From Amorphophallus konjac (taxonomy: Eukaryota; Streptophyta; Magnoliopsida; Alismatales; Araceae), in the NCBI GenBank assembly GCA_022559845.1, contig CM040128.1:220829643-220893642 (forward strand): a stretch of 64,000 nucleotides of DNA, read 5' to 3'. Positions 35,470 to 46,919 of this stretch are shown here, piece after piece. The translations under genes were made by a program, and so were the position numbers. Positions within the stretch are counted from its first letter, which is position 1. The number at the start of each line of letters is the position of its first letter. The notes beneath the pieces are model-generated. The model saw nothing but the letters and a program-made list of their open reading frames with translations. It had not been told where the DNA came from and did not search any database.

Positions 35470-36120
35470 ATTGAAGCTTTGTACTTTTCCTGATATTGAC
35501 TAGGTAGAGGCCTCATTGACTGCCATCCTACCATATGCTTTTCTATATTCTCAGGCACTTCTCTTAATTCTAATTCTTGACATAGTAGGAAGCAGGTGCC
35601 TATCCAGCAATCCTATGATAAGTGATGTCCTATGGTTGTTACTTCTGCTGATATTGTTGGACTTCAGCACCTTCTTTTTGATATAGGTGTCAAATCTACC
35701 ATTCTTACATCCGTATATTGTGACAAGTAGAGTGCTCTATAAATCTCAAGCAAGTTGGCCTTCCATGAATAGATAGAGCATATTGATGTCTGTTACCATT
35801 TTGTCCATCAACACTATCTTTTTGTCACACTTACTTCGTCACATCTCATTTCTTGAGTTGGTTGCTGAGCTTTTCGTCAGGTCCCATATTGCACCACCCT
35901 TCATCACTCTTGGTGTATAAGTTTGAAGGGGGGAGGGGCGGTGTGTCATAGTCTTCTATATATAGTGTATTGGGTGCATGGGACTTGTATATATTCTGTT
36001 TGGGTATGGTTACTCACCCCACAGTAGGGGATGTCCTATTTTCTCTTGTACATAGAATGGACTCCTGCTGTTTATCAATAATCCATAGAGCTTCCTTTCT
36101 ATCAGTGGAAAATTTATCTA
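35470..36120 (+). pseudogene. Old Ty1/copia fragment: RNase H end, polypurine tract and start of LTR
   Basis: Across several frames the sequence recalls a copia RNase H: CHPTICFSIF, KQVPIQQS, an IDCHF-like segment near 35800 and a degenerate ADIFTK-like segment near 35870. It is followed by AAGGGGGGAGGGG at 35927-35938 and then TGTCATAGTCTTC, an LTR-like start, with a TATA-like TATATATAG at 35955 and a CTTGTACATAGAATGGACTC stretch typical of short copia LTRs. It belongs to a lineage different from the Sireviruses and is far more decayed. Confidence 0.5.
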
Positions 36121-37419
36121 GTTTGGTCCAAGGCTAAAATTCACTGAAGAAGACTGCTATTAAATCCTTCTACAACATCAAAAATCAGTGGGGAGCCTTG
36201 CTGTTTTGCTCTGTCTTCCATAGTTTCATCCTGGATAGGGCTCTTTTCATCTATTATCTGTGATGCTAGTTTCTCATTAACACAGAGAACAACATCATTA
36301 TTATTTTTTGGACTCATTTCTTGCTGCTGCCCTTTTGGTTTTCTCCAATGAATAGAACAATAAAATTGGATTCATAGGATTCGCTTCCTTTTTTTTTGTA
36401 ATCAATGAGCTTAGTTTTCTGGTTTTGCAACTTGCTTTACCAATGAGACACTGATTACTTCTAGTTGGCCTCCTATACGTGTGCACAGATGGTACTATGA
36501 CAATGTGATAGTTTAATTCAATTTCTTTTGCATAAGATGCAACTAACTAGTAGCTTAGATACATACTGAATATTCAATTCATTTATCTACAATAATTGCA
36601 GAGGAGTTGTTGCAAGAGCTTTGCATCTTTCTAGAGGTGTGGAGAAACAAAGTGGGGGAGTTACATACATAGTTGTCTCGGAAGGTGTGGTGTTCAGGAA
36701 CTTTGTGCGAGGGGAATGTATTATTCTGCACATGTATTTCACCATGATATGACAAAGGCTGGTAAGCCAGGCAATGTCTCCTTTATGGGATACAACTTTT
36801 AGCTATTTTTATGATTGCTGCAATGGTCCTTATCTATAGGCATTTTCATGACATACAATCTTGCAAAGTTGGGTTTTGCTGCCTGTGTCTGATGTTTTTA
36901 TATTCTTAGAAAGGGTAGCTAGAACCGTACTAAAACTGTGGATCAGTTTCTCACTTTATTTTATTGAGGATGATGAAAAATGAAGATAATTTTCCTTGAA
37001 TTTTGATGAAAAGTTTTATATAATTAATTATGTTAAAGATTACATTTGTTAGTGTCATGCTAGCTCTTATTCAATTGCCTTCTGTGTATATATAGTCCCT
37101 GAATCTAGAGCTCTTGGGATGTCTAAAGTAGCAAATTTTTATGTGAAGAAAATTAGTCACATACTGAAGAAGCTTGTTTAATCTAGTGACATAAATTGTT
37201 TGTCCTTGATACTACATTGTTCAGAATGGAGCATTTTCATGAGTCTTAGGACTCGAAAACTTGCTGAAGGAATTTCTCTATTTACTTTTAATTCAGTCAT
37301 CATATTTCAATGCATCTCTTGGGTACTGCTGCTAGACATGTGGGCACTTAAAAAAATACATGATATCAGCCTTGGATTAAAATATAAGGGATGCACTTAA
37401 AAAAATACAACACTGTCAC
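36121..37419. other. Degraded sequence, no gene recognised
   Basis: A GT-AG-bounded-looking piece near 36601-36730 (start GAGGAGTTGTTGCAAGAGC) has coding-like composition and reads for about 40 codons without a stop, but no family is recognised. The remainder is AT-rich. Confidence 0.35.
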
Positions 37420-37623
37420 TTGAGTAAAATTGGCAATTCTTATAAAAGAACATATGGAACACCTGCTTTGAGAAGGGCAAGATTTGCATATCCATCTGCT
37501 TGGTTAAACAATAACAATCCAGGTCCAGTTAGTATTGGCCTTCCATGTTGCAAGAAGGTTGTGATACGAGAGGGTGGATGGGGTCTCTTTGAGGAAGATC
37601 TGGACCCAAGTTTTGCTATTTAG
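37420..37623 (+). pseudogene. Unrecognised coding-like fragment (67 codons to a stop)
   Basis: The open frame reads MSKIGNSYKRTYGTPALRRA, ARFAYPSAWLNNNNPGPVSI and ends GLFEEDLDPSFAI. The amino-acid composition looks like a real protein C-terminus rather than chance, and it lies among other host gene exons on the same strand. I do not recognise the family. It may start upstream of the Met, because the frame is open to the left near an AG acceptor. Confidence 0.4.
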
Positions 37624-37965
37624 TAGAGTCCCCTCTCCCCCCCTCTGGCGTGTTCATAGTTAGTAAAATCCTTGTTTTCTGGTGTGAGTGTAAGGTCTTT
37701 AACATTGATTTTTTTTTTAGCAAAAAATATTATCTGTGGATAAAGGGTGAAATTTGATAAATGGTCTTCCACTCCTGAAGTGTATTGTCTTGCATCTCCT
37801 TAAGCATCCTGCTCATGTAAAACTTGTTATTATGTGGTATTTAATAAAAGCATTTATTGTGATACCATTATTCTTTAGCAACTAACTCATTTTGGTGAAT
37901 CTCTCGAAGATACATTGGCTTGGTTAGGTCTAGAAAGGATGTGGCCTCAGTGGTGCAAATCTCAT

Positions 37966-38142
37966 CCCATTGGATATACCGAGTACATGGAGTGCAATGG
38001 AGAAACTGTATGATGAGGGCAAGGCTCGTGCAATTGGTGTTAGCAATTTCTCTTGCAAGAAGTTGGAGAATGTATTAACTATTGCACGTGTGCCGCCAGC
38101 TGTTAACCAAGTGGAATGCCATTCTGGTTGGCAACATCCAAG
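37966..38142 (+). pseudogene. Aldo-keto reductase gene fragment (plant AKR4C-like), one exon
   Basis: The frame reads [40 protein letters not shown] and [25 protein letters not shown] and [15 protein letters not shown] are conserved parts of NADPH-dependent aldo-keto reductases. This exon is open, but the usual Pro after ECH is Ser, and the catalytic Tyr/Lys exons and the C-terminal part are absent, so it is an orphan exon. Confidence 0.75.
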
Positions 38143-38649
38143 CAGATTGTAATGGTTGTTTACTCTCTGGATCTGAAATTAAGTAAGAGATACTCGTTAG
38201 AACTACATGATTTCTTATGTTATTGTATGTATTTTATAAATTTTATATAAAATGTGTCTATTTCATAGTAATTTTTATAATATCTTTTTAACAATAGTTG
38301 TTGATTTTTTTAGGTACTTTCAAGAGAAGATGATGATGAATACTTATAAAGTTATGAAGATTATGTGGTTGTTATCTTTTGATAGTTGTGGACATTTTTT
38401 TTTGAAGATGTATAAATAGAGTTGTATATGTCAAATGCACTTTGAGTGGATATTATCAGAATCATATGGATATCCTATTATGGATGTCATATTATGGATG
38501 TCATATTGTGACTTATGACTTTGTATCTTTTTGTCATCTGATATTATATTTTAAATTTTGTAATCTTCTTTCGTAAGAAAATAGTTTCATTCTATATTTA
38601 GAAATTTATATTTGTCATTAAATTTAATTTGTGAGAATTTTTTTAGAAA

Positions 38650-39129
38650 AACTATCATTAAATATAACAGGTTATATGGAGAATACGACTCTTTTTAAAA
38701 GATAATAGTTTATATTTGAAGTTAGTATAGAAGGTAGAAAATTTTGCTTTCTAGTGATTTATTTTGACAACTTATAAAGTAAAAAAAATTACCGCCTAAA
38801 AGGAATAGAAAGCAAAAATATCTACCTTCTATATAGATCTTAGAAGGCTGAAATTATTGTCTTCTAAACTATAATAGAGGGCGCATATAAATGGCTTCAA
38901 TCACGAGTTTATATGACAAAAAAAATTGCATTATATAACTTTCTTTATTGCCTTTTAAAGTTTTCACCTTCTCAAATTCACTTTCCGCCTTTTATGTACA
39001 TTGAAGATAGTCGAATAGAAGGCATAATATAATTTGCCTTCTTTCCGTCTTCTAATAGAATAGATGGCAAATTTTGACACTTTAAAAGGTAGAATAATTT
39101 TATCTTATATTATTATTTTTCTACTAATA
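38650..39129 (+). mobile_element. Right end of a second CACTA-type element (same family as 18220-21912)
   Basis: The stretch 39000-39129 is closely similar to 21785-21912 (shared AATAGATGG, AATTTTGACACTTTAAAAGG, TATTATTATTTTTCTA), and the subterminal AAGGCAAAAT / TTGCCTTCT repeats fill 38700-39060. The last nine bases, CTACTAATA, are a decayed CTAGTAGTG. I could not find a separate left end for it between 34905 and 38650. Confidence 0.6.
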
Positions 39130-39420
39130 CAGAGTGCACCGCCCCCACCACCTACTGCTGGTATGTTTATTTAAATTCTTAGATAAATGAGTAGTGATTA
39201 TGCACTTTGTTTTGCTCACGATATTTTATGTTTACTGGTCCGAGTGCCTCTGCACCATGTGCGAGTGCCTCTACATTGCTTCCATCATATTCTACTGGTA
39301 TGTTTATTTAAATTCTTAGTTAAATGATGAAAATTCTATATGTTTACTTGTTGAATAAATAGTTTTTTTAATAATAAGCTAAATTCTGATTAACAACTTC
39401 TATTTTACTTATAACAGGTA

Positions 39421-39527
39421 CGTCGGGCACACCACCTGCGATTGTTGGCTCGTTCGTTTACTCGAGCACACAACCGGCAGGCGATGCTATTAGCCATCAC
39501 AAGGGCGAGCAGGTGGTGTGCCCGACG
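39421..39527. repeat. 19-bp perfect inverted repeat
   Basis: CGTCGGGCACACCACCTGC (39421-39439) is repeated exactly in reverse complement at 39509-39527, with a 69-bp loop. It lies in the PTTA-like gene region and can form a strong hairpin. Confidence 0.9.
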
Positions 39528-40084
39528 GTAGTGGTAAGATTAGTATGTGAGTGAGAGAGCTCGCTTGATAGTGGTAAAATTATATACGTGCACATTTCTT
39601 TTTTATTTTAATTTTTAAATATGATCGATTAATATAAAATTTATAATATTTTTTATTCAATTTGCAGGAGTCATATGACAAGCATATGACTGAAAAGTAC
39701 GGGGAGGAGGAGACATAGCGGCCGCAGTTAGATCCTGAGGCATGGGTAGCATCAATTGGCCCACCGAAGAAAGGACGAGTATACGGTTTTGGACAGAGCT
39801 TGGACACCATCCCCATTCTAGCATCTTGTGTTGGCTCAGCTTCGCCCTACTCCATTAGCAGTTCCTTCTCAACTCCCTCCACCGGCACTTCTACGAGCCA
39901 TATTAGATCCATCGTCCGAGATCAAATAGACGGCATCGAGACACGCATCGAGGAACGCATTACCCGGACGGTTGCTACCCTCCTCTCCCAGACGGAGATT
40001 TTGACTCAAGGACCACCCTCGAGCACGACACAGCCCCCTCATGTGAGTATTTAATTTAACTTTTAATTTTATAGACTTTAGAGT

Positions 40085-41415
40085 TATAATATTACTACTT
40101 AGTTCAAAGAATTCAACTTTGAGAGTCTAAGATTTGAAACATGAAATAAAAAATTGATCCAACACAAAAGACCTGGGGTTTCGGGGGTGTAAGATGTAAA
40201 ATATTGGCCTGATCAGTGTGTCGATTATTCCAACACGACCTGTGTGGGGAGTATGACTTAGGGGAGCTGATGAAATCAAAATGGATACCCAGTTTGGGCT
40301 CGACGCTCAAACTAGTCATTTTCAAACTAATTTAGTTTGAAATAAATCCAAGGTTAGGGGTTTTGTGGGTCCAACATCTAAAATATCGATCTAATTGACA
40401 TGTTGATTGTTCCAACACGACCTGGGTGGGGAGTGTGACCTAGGGGAGTTGACGGAATCCAAAATTGATACATGGTTTAGGCTCGGCGCTCAAACTAGCC
40501 ATTTCTAAACTAATTTACTTTTAAATAAATCCTAGGTTAGGGGTTTCGGGGGTCCAACATATGAAATATCGATCTGATCGACATGCCGATTGTTCCAACA
40601 TGACCTGGGTGGGGAGTGTGACTTGGGGGAGTTGACGGAATCCAAAATGGATACCTGGTTTGGGCTCGACGCTCAAACTATCCATATCTTTCCAAACTAA
40701 TTTAGTTTGAAATAAATCCAAGGTTAGGGGTTTCGGGAGTCCAATATATGAAATATCGATCTCATCGACATGTCGATTGTTTCAACACGACCTGGGTGGG
40801 GAGCGTGACTTGGGAGAGTTGACGGAATCCAAAATAGATATCTGGTTTGGGCTCGGCGCTCAAACTATCCATTTTTTCCAAACTAATTTAGTGTGAAATA
40901 AATCCAAGGTTAGGGGTTTCAGGGGTCCAATATATGAAATATCGATCTGATCGACATACCGATTATTTCAACACGACCTGGGTGGAGAGTGTGACTTGGG
41001 GGAGTTGACGGAATCAAAAATAGATACCTGGTTTGGGCTTGGCGCTCAAACTAGGCATTTTCAAACTAATTTAGTTTGAAATAAATCCAAGGTTAGGGGT
41101 TTTGGGGGTCCAATATATGAAATATCTATCTGATCGACATGCCAATTGTTCCTACACGACCTGGGTGGGGAGTGTGAATTAGGGGAGCTGATGAAATCCA
41201 AAACGGATACTTGGTTTGGGCTTGACGCTCAAACTATCCATTTCTTTCCAAACTATTTTAGTTTAATATAAATCTAAGGCTTGGGATTTCGGGGGTCCAA
41301 AATGTGAAATATCGATGTGATCAACGTGCTGATTATTCCAACATGACATGGGTGGGGAGTGTCACTTGAGAGAGCTGACGGACTGTAAAATGAATACCCG
41401 GTCTGGCATCGACGC
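40085..41415. repeat. Seven-copy tandem array, unit about 182-187 bp
   Basis: The landmark GACCTGGGTGGGGAG occurs at 40237, 40419, 40602, 40789, 40975, 41158 and 41345, giving steps of 182, 183, 187, 186, 183 and 187. Each unit also holds AGGTTAGGGGTTTCGGGG, a GAAATATCGATCTGATCG segment and GGTTTGGGCTCG. It lies in an intron of the CACTA gene and is not coding. Confidence 0.93.
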
Positions 41416-41460
41416 TCAAATCAAAACTAATTTAAAGAATTCGTCGATCTTCATATCATC

Positions 41461-44400
41461 TACTTTTTTTTTTTATAACACCGGCTCACAGTACCATGAT
41501 CTGGTCGAGTGCACGTTTCCCCAGAAGGGAAACCTGTTCTCACTCCCCCAGGATGATACCATAGCCAAATTTTGTATTAACACTTGAAAGAGTACATTTT
41601 CAAAGGGGCATACCCCTGAATATGTCAACCTCCTAACAGGAGGGAGGAAAAACAATTAAAAAGGGCTGCACAGAGCCAACAAACAACAAAGCAACCTAGA
41701 TGTTCAAACTGCAGACGAGTTGTTTTGAAGTGGACAATGCACATCTTTGTAGCAGTCGCCAATTAGATGAGCACTATACATTTTTAACTCTGAAATTTGG
41801 CAATCCTATTGCATCTGCAATAGCATAACCTTTAACAATCAAAGGTAACTCCCGAATTGATAGAAATTCTATATTTCTTCCCATTGTAGTTGTATAGTTT
41901 GCCAAGGCATCTGCAAGTTGGTTTGCCTCTCTGTAAGAGTGTACAATGGAGCATTGCAAAGAAATATGCAGCTTTAGTAAATGTTGCCACCAAGGGAGTA
42001 AAGACCATGGAGGATCTTTCTTGGATTTCAGCAAGCCGACTAGAGTAAGGGAGTCCGTATATATGACAGCCAGTGGTATGTTATGTAGTTGAGCCAACCG
42101 TAGACCATCAAGTAATGCACGTCCATCTGCAACCATATTAGAACCATGGCCATAAAAGTATGCAAATCCCAGAATTAATTGGCCTTTGGAATCTCTAATG
42201 CAGCCTCCCCCCCGGAGATGCCAGGATTCCCTTTACTTGCACCACCAACATTTAAAGAGTATCCTGTTGCAGGGGGAATCCACCGAACTAAAGAGCAAAT
42301 TGGTTGAACACATGAGATGTTAATGCCATAGCTGTGGAGCAGTTTCTGGTAGTCCGAGCTGATACATTGCTTAAATTTAATCTGCCCGACCACACAAGCA
42401 GCCTCATTTGAGATATGTTCAAACACTCTCGTACCATTTATATGGTGTCCTTCATACCTGACAGAACACCTACATTTCCATGTTTCCCAGACAATCATAA
42501 TTGATAACATAAGTCGAATGAATCCTTTAGGCTTATTAATCACTGTCCTGTTTATTATGTTTCTCAACCTACTAGTGATACTGTTATCATCCAAACATGA
42601 TCTACTAAAGAGTGGAGCAAATTTACACCATAAAAAACTAGCAAGATCACTCTTTATAAACAAATGATTTTCATCCTCCATATCATGAGAATTGAAACAA
42701 CAGTCGCATTTGGAGACCATGACAATGCCACTTTGTTGGATGCGACTGTCAACAGGAATGGCATGGTTTAATAGTTTCCAGCAGAATAAGGATGCCCTTG
42801 GGGAAAGTCTATTATGCCAAAGTTTCTTAAGCTGAGGATTTAATCTAACAGTTTGCCCTTTCACCAGAGAAAATGCAGATTTCATACTGAATGTACCTGA
42901 TTTGGAATAGGACCATATAGGGGTATCATCTCCAGTTTGAGTACAAAAGCTTTGTATTTGTTCTTTCAGTAGCTGGTCTTCAATGGTTTCCCAGATTGGG
43001 TGTTGATGATTTTCTAGAGCATCTTTAACAGAACAATTCTCCTGAATATGTGAGGATAGGAGTTCAGCCAAAGGTTTGTCTTTGAACCAAATGTCTTTGA
43101 GAAAATTAGTTTTAGCCCCATCATAAACTATCATTCTTGAACCTGTCAGGAACATTGCCCGAGCCTTCTCATAATCAAGCTTTTTGATCCCTGCAGGGAA
43201 GGGAGTATTCCTGTTTGTAATGTGCTGATCATGCAAATATTTGCTCCTCATAAAACTGGCCCATAAAGAATTGCTGTAAACAGTATTCCACATTAGTTTG
43301 ATATAGAAGCATATTTGAATATCAAACAGACTTCTAATTCCCAGACCACCTTCCGATATGGGGCTACAAATCCTATCCCAGGACACCCAGTGCTTTTTGT
43401 TCTCCGTTTCCAATCCCTGCCAAAAGAAGTTGGAACAAACTCTCCCAATATGCTTTATAATTGTATAAGGAATAGATGCAGCAGCAGCAGTATATAAAGG
43501 AATGGTGGTCAGAACAGACCGAATTAAAACCAATCTCCCAGCCTGAGATAAGAGTTTGCTTTGCCAGCCAGCAAGTTTGTTGTTTACCTTATCAATCAGA
43601 TATTTAAAATGTGGAATCTTGGCTCTGCCCTTAAAGAGAGGAATTCCTAAATAAGTGATGCTTCCACTTCTATGATGATAACCAGATATCTGATTCATAT
43701 GAGCAATAGTTCTATCTGACATTTGCTTTGCAGCAATAAAGCAACTTTTGTGAGTATTAATCCGTTGTCCCGAGGAAGACTCATATCTCCCCAAAAAAGG
43801 AGCAGTTGTTTAAATGATGATATTCCACCACTCATAAAGATCAGAGTATCATCTGCATATAGAATGTGAGAAATAGGCTGCACTCTGCGAGGGAGGTGGT
43901 AATATTTACAAAGACCAGTAGAAAAATATGATGCAGGCCCCTGCTCAATATCTCCTCTGAAATAATGAATAAAGCCGGGGCTAAGGGATCCCCTTGTCTA
44001 ATCCCTCTTGATGATTTAAAGTATCCACAAATTTGGCCATTGAAAGAAACAGAAAACCAGCAATTTACCAACATCTATGAAATTAATGAGATAAACCTAT
44101 TGCAGAAGCCAAACTTTTTGAGGGCCAAGAATAGGAAATCCCACTCCATTCGATCATATGCCTTTGCCATATCTAGTTGGACTACCATGTTATGACCCCT
44201 CACAGGTCTGTCAAGCTCCACAAAAAGCTCCTTGGCTAAAAGAAAATTATCAACAATCTGTCTGCCATTGACAAAGCCACTTTGTTCCTTGGATATAATA
44301 GATGGAAGGATAGGCTTTAATCTTTCACAGATAATCTTTGAGACAATTTTATAAGTGAAATTACATAAACTAATTGGTCTAAAATCTGCAAAAGAGGTGG

Positions 44401-45590
44401 GGCTTTTAACCTTTGGAATCAGACTTATAATGGTAGAGGTAACCCCCTTGGGCAGACCAAGACCCTGAAAGAAACTTTGAACAGCCTGAATCACTTCTTC
44501 TCCAACAATATCCCAGCAGTGAGAGAAAAAACTCCCTGTAAAGCCATCCGGTCCTGGGGAACTATTTCCAGATAAGGCAAGCATAGCATTTTTCACTTCC
44601 TCTGCTGAAGGTATAGAGCATAAAAGACTGTTGTGATCAGCATTAATCAAGGAGGGGATAACAGAGAAGAGATTCTCATCAATTGTATGTTGTTCAGATG
44701 TTAAATGCACCTTAAAAAATTCCACATCACCTTCTGCCAGAACATCCCGATCACTAACCCATTCTTCACTGATTTTCAATTTTTGAATATAACTTCTTTG
44801 CCTCTTAATCTTGGTATACTGATGAAAAAATTGAGTGTTCCTATCCCCACATGAGATCCACTCCACCCGGGCCTTTTGATACCAAAATATCTCTTCTCTA
44901 CTCAAAATGAGTCTCAAATCTGCATTAGCCTTGTGGAGCTTCATACGGTTTTCTGCCGAGGGATTATTATCATATAATTCTTGAGCCTGCTCAACAAGAG
45001 ATTCTGTCTGACTTTTAGCCTGAAATATGTTTCCAAAAACTTCCTTGTTCCAATTTTTCAGATCAGCCCTCAGACATTTCAGCTTTGTCTGCAAAGTTAT
45101 GAAAGGATGGGCATCTGACTTACTATAATTGTTCCAATGATCTTTCACAAAGGCCAAGAAGTCCTCATGAGTATGCCACATCTGTTGGTACATAAATCTC
45201 CCCGGGGAATACATGGAGGAATTCAGAGATATTAATAAAGGAGCGTGGTCTGAAGTTCCTCGGATCAAGTGTCTAACTGATAATATGTGAGATGATTGAG
45301 CCCAGAAAGAATTGAACAAAACTCTGTCTAGACGAGCTTTAATATTAGAAGCCCCAATCTGATTATTCGTCCAAGTATAATTGGATCCAGTAAAACCAGC
45401 ATCAACAAGACCAGTAGCTGTAATAAAACCCTGAAAGTCTACCATGGCAGCCATAGAGGATAAAGATCCTCCTCTTTTCTCCTCCGGAGTAACAATACAA
45501 TTGAAGTCACCCCCCACCACCCAAGGGATATTCACATATTGACTGAAAGCCATAAGGGAGTCGAACATCTCCCTACGCTCATTAATTAAA
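41461..45590 (-). mobile_element. 5'-truncated L1-type LINE
   Basis: The poly(A) tail appears as a T run at 41464-41473, marking the 3' end on the minus strand. The coding region starts inside the endonuclease near 45580, so the first ORF and the endonuclease N-terminus are missing, as expected of an incomplete reverse-transcribed copy. I could not identify a convincing target duplication. It inserted into the CACTA gene intron, next to the tandem array. Confidence 0.85.
41774..45568 (-). pseudogene. LINE ORF2: endonuclease, reverse transcriptase, zf-RVT and RNase H, frameshifted
   Basis: The order from 45568 down is: endonuclease C-terminal half (PWVVGGDFNCIV, YTWTNNQ, LDRVLFN, GTSDHAPLL), reverse transcriptase (PGPDGFTGSFFSHCW, IISLIPKV, FRPISLCN, QSGFVNGRQIVDN, VVQLDMAKAYDRMEW), then a shift at 44074 to [14 protein letters not shown], another to [11 protein letters not shown] near 43860 (the YADD active site), then thumb, a zf-RVT region (WHNRLSPRASLFCWKLLNHA, CDCC) and the RNase H start (GYSLNVGGASKGNPG, where the usual Asp of VDGA is Gly). 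The RNase H end is in 41774-42136 (YTDSLTLVGLL, REANQLADALA). Three or four frame breaks make it inactive. Confidence 0.88.
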
Positions 45591-45929
45591 AAGAAATATA
45601 ATTAACTTTATTATTAATTATTTTTATTTAAATCTATTTAATATTATTTTTTTGTGATGTAGGATCCTCTTGTAGCTGGTGATGGTGGAGATGTTACGAA
45701 TGAGGATGATCCATCGGATATCTCTTAACTTTTTTAGTGATATTGTGAAAAAATGACACATTTGAATTAATGTAATTGTAATTTTTTTATTAATTGAGTT
45801 ATGTGTTATAGATGTTGTTTATTATATATTGTGTGGATTTTATCTTATTGTGTGTTGTATATGTTTATTGCGTGTTTTATGTTGAGTTATGTAGGTTATG
45901 TGTGTATAATTGTAGTTTTAAACAGGTTT

Positions 45930-46913
45930 TTTAAAAAATTTCAAATATAAAAAATGGTGACAAATTTTTCGACGGAATTTTGATGTTTAGTTGAAAATAC
46001 GTCGGAAATTTTTGACGTATTTCCAACAAACTAATTTTTCGTCGGAAAACATTTCCGACGGAAACTTATTATGTCGGAAATACATCGGAAAATTTTGACG
46101 GAAAAAGGTTTGTCGGAAATATTTGACACATGTAGGTTAGAGAAATCTCTGACAAAAAAAGGTTTGTCAGAAATATGTCAGAATTTTTCGACGTATTTCT
46201 GACATAATAGGTTTCTGTCAGAAATGCTTTCCGACCGAAAATTATTATGTCAAAAATATGGCAGAAAATTTCGATGTATTTTCGACGGAAAAAGGTTTGT
46301 CAGAAATACGTCGAGATTTTTTGATGTATTTCCAACATAATAGGTTTCCGTCGGAAACAGTTTGACACAGATTTTCGACAGAATAATTTACTATCAGAAA
46401 TACATCGGAAAATTCCGACATATTTCTGACCATCTAAAATCCCGTCGCAAACAATTGAAATAATTATCCACGCTTGTTATTATTTATTACCGATGTTTTA
46501 TCGACGAATTTTTTTTTCGTCGATAAAATTTCCGACGTATTTTCTGACCAAAACATTTGTCCGTCAAAACAGTTTTTAGAATTTTTATTAATGAATTTTA
46601 TATATTATCGATGAAATTTCGACGAAAAAAGTTTCGTCGAAATTTTTTTGACGTATTTTGCGATAGAATTATTTCCGTCGAAAATATTAATTAATTTTCT
46701 TATTATTAAAAGTTATTAATTACCGACATAAAGACCGACGAAAATATCGACGGAATATGTTTGTCGGTAATTTCCGACGAATTTTCGACGGAAATATATT
46801 ACATCGGAAATTAGTGACCTAATTTTTTAACGCACTAATTCCGTCGAAAATGTCCATTCCGACGTATTTTCGACGTAATTAGTGCGTCGAAAATTATGAT
46901 TTTTCTCGTAGTG
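45930..46913 (+). mobile_element. CACTA right end: subterminal repeats and terminal inverted repeat
   Basis: The last bases read TTTTTCTCGTAGTG, which reversed is CACTACGAGAAAAA, a standard CACTA terminus. Inside it some 25 forward and reverse copies of TTTCCGACG / CGTCGGAAA-like units fill about 950 bp, the typical subterminal binding-site region. It follows the last exon of the PTTA-like gene. The next three bases, AGA (46914-46916), would be the target duplication; no matching left end was found in the window. Confidence 0.85.
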
Positions 46914-46919
46914 AGACAT

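Larger units (their letters stand above)
39130..45728 (+). pseudogene. CACTA PTTA/TNPA-like gene, interrupted by a tandem array and a LINE
   Basis: Exons with GT-AG introns are visible: 39131-39160 and 39245-39298 (Pro/Ser-rich), 39419-39534, 39668-40042 and 45663-45728. The fourth reads SYDKHMTEKYGEEET, a stop, PQLDPEAWVASIGPPKKGRV and YGFGQSLDT, then HIRSIVRDQIDGIETRIEER, which matches the C-terminal part of plant Ptta/En/Spm transposases (Transposase_24). The last exon codes DPLVAGDGGDVTNEDDPSDIS and stops. The intron between the last two exons has grown to 5.6 kb through a seven-copy array and a LINE. The N-terminal part is missing. TNPA-type proteins bind the subterminal repeats of CACTA elements. 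Confidence 0.65.

Noticed and set aside
45582..45610. Target duplication for the LINE
   Set aside because: I compared both flanks of the LINE and found no convincing direct repeat, so none is reported.
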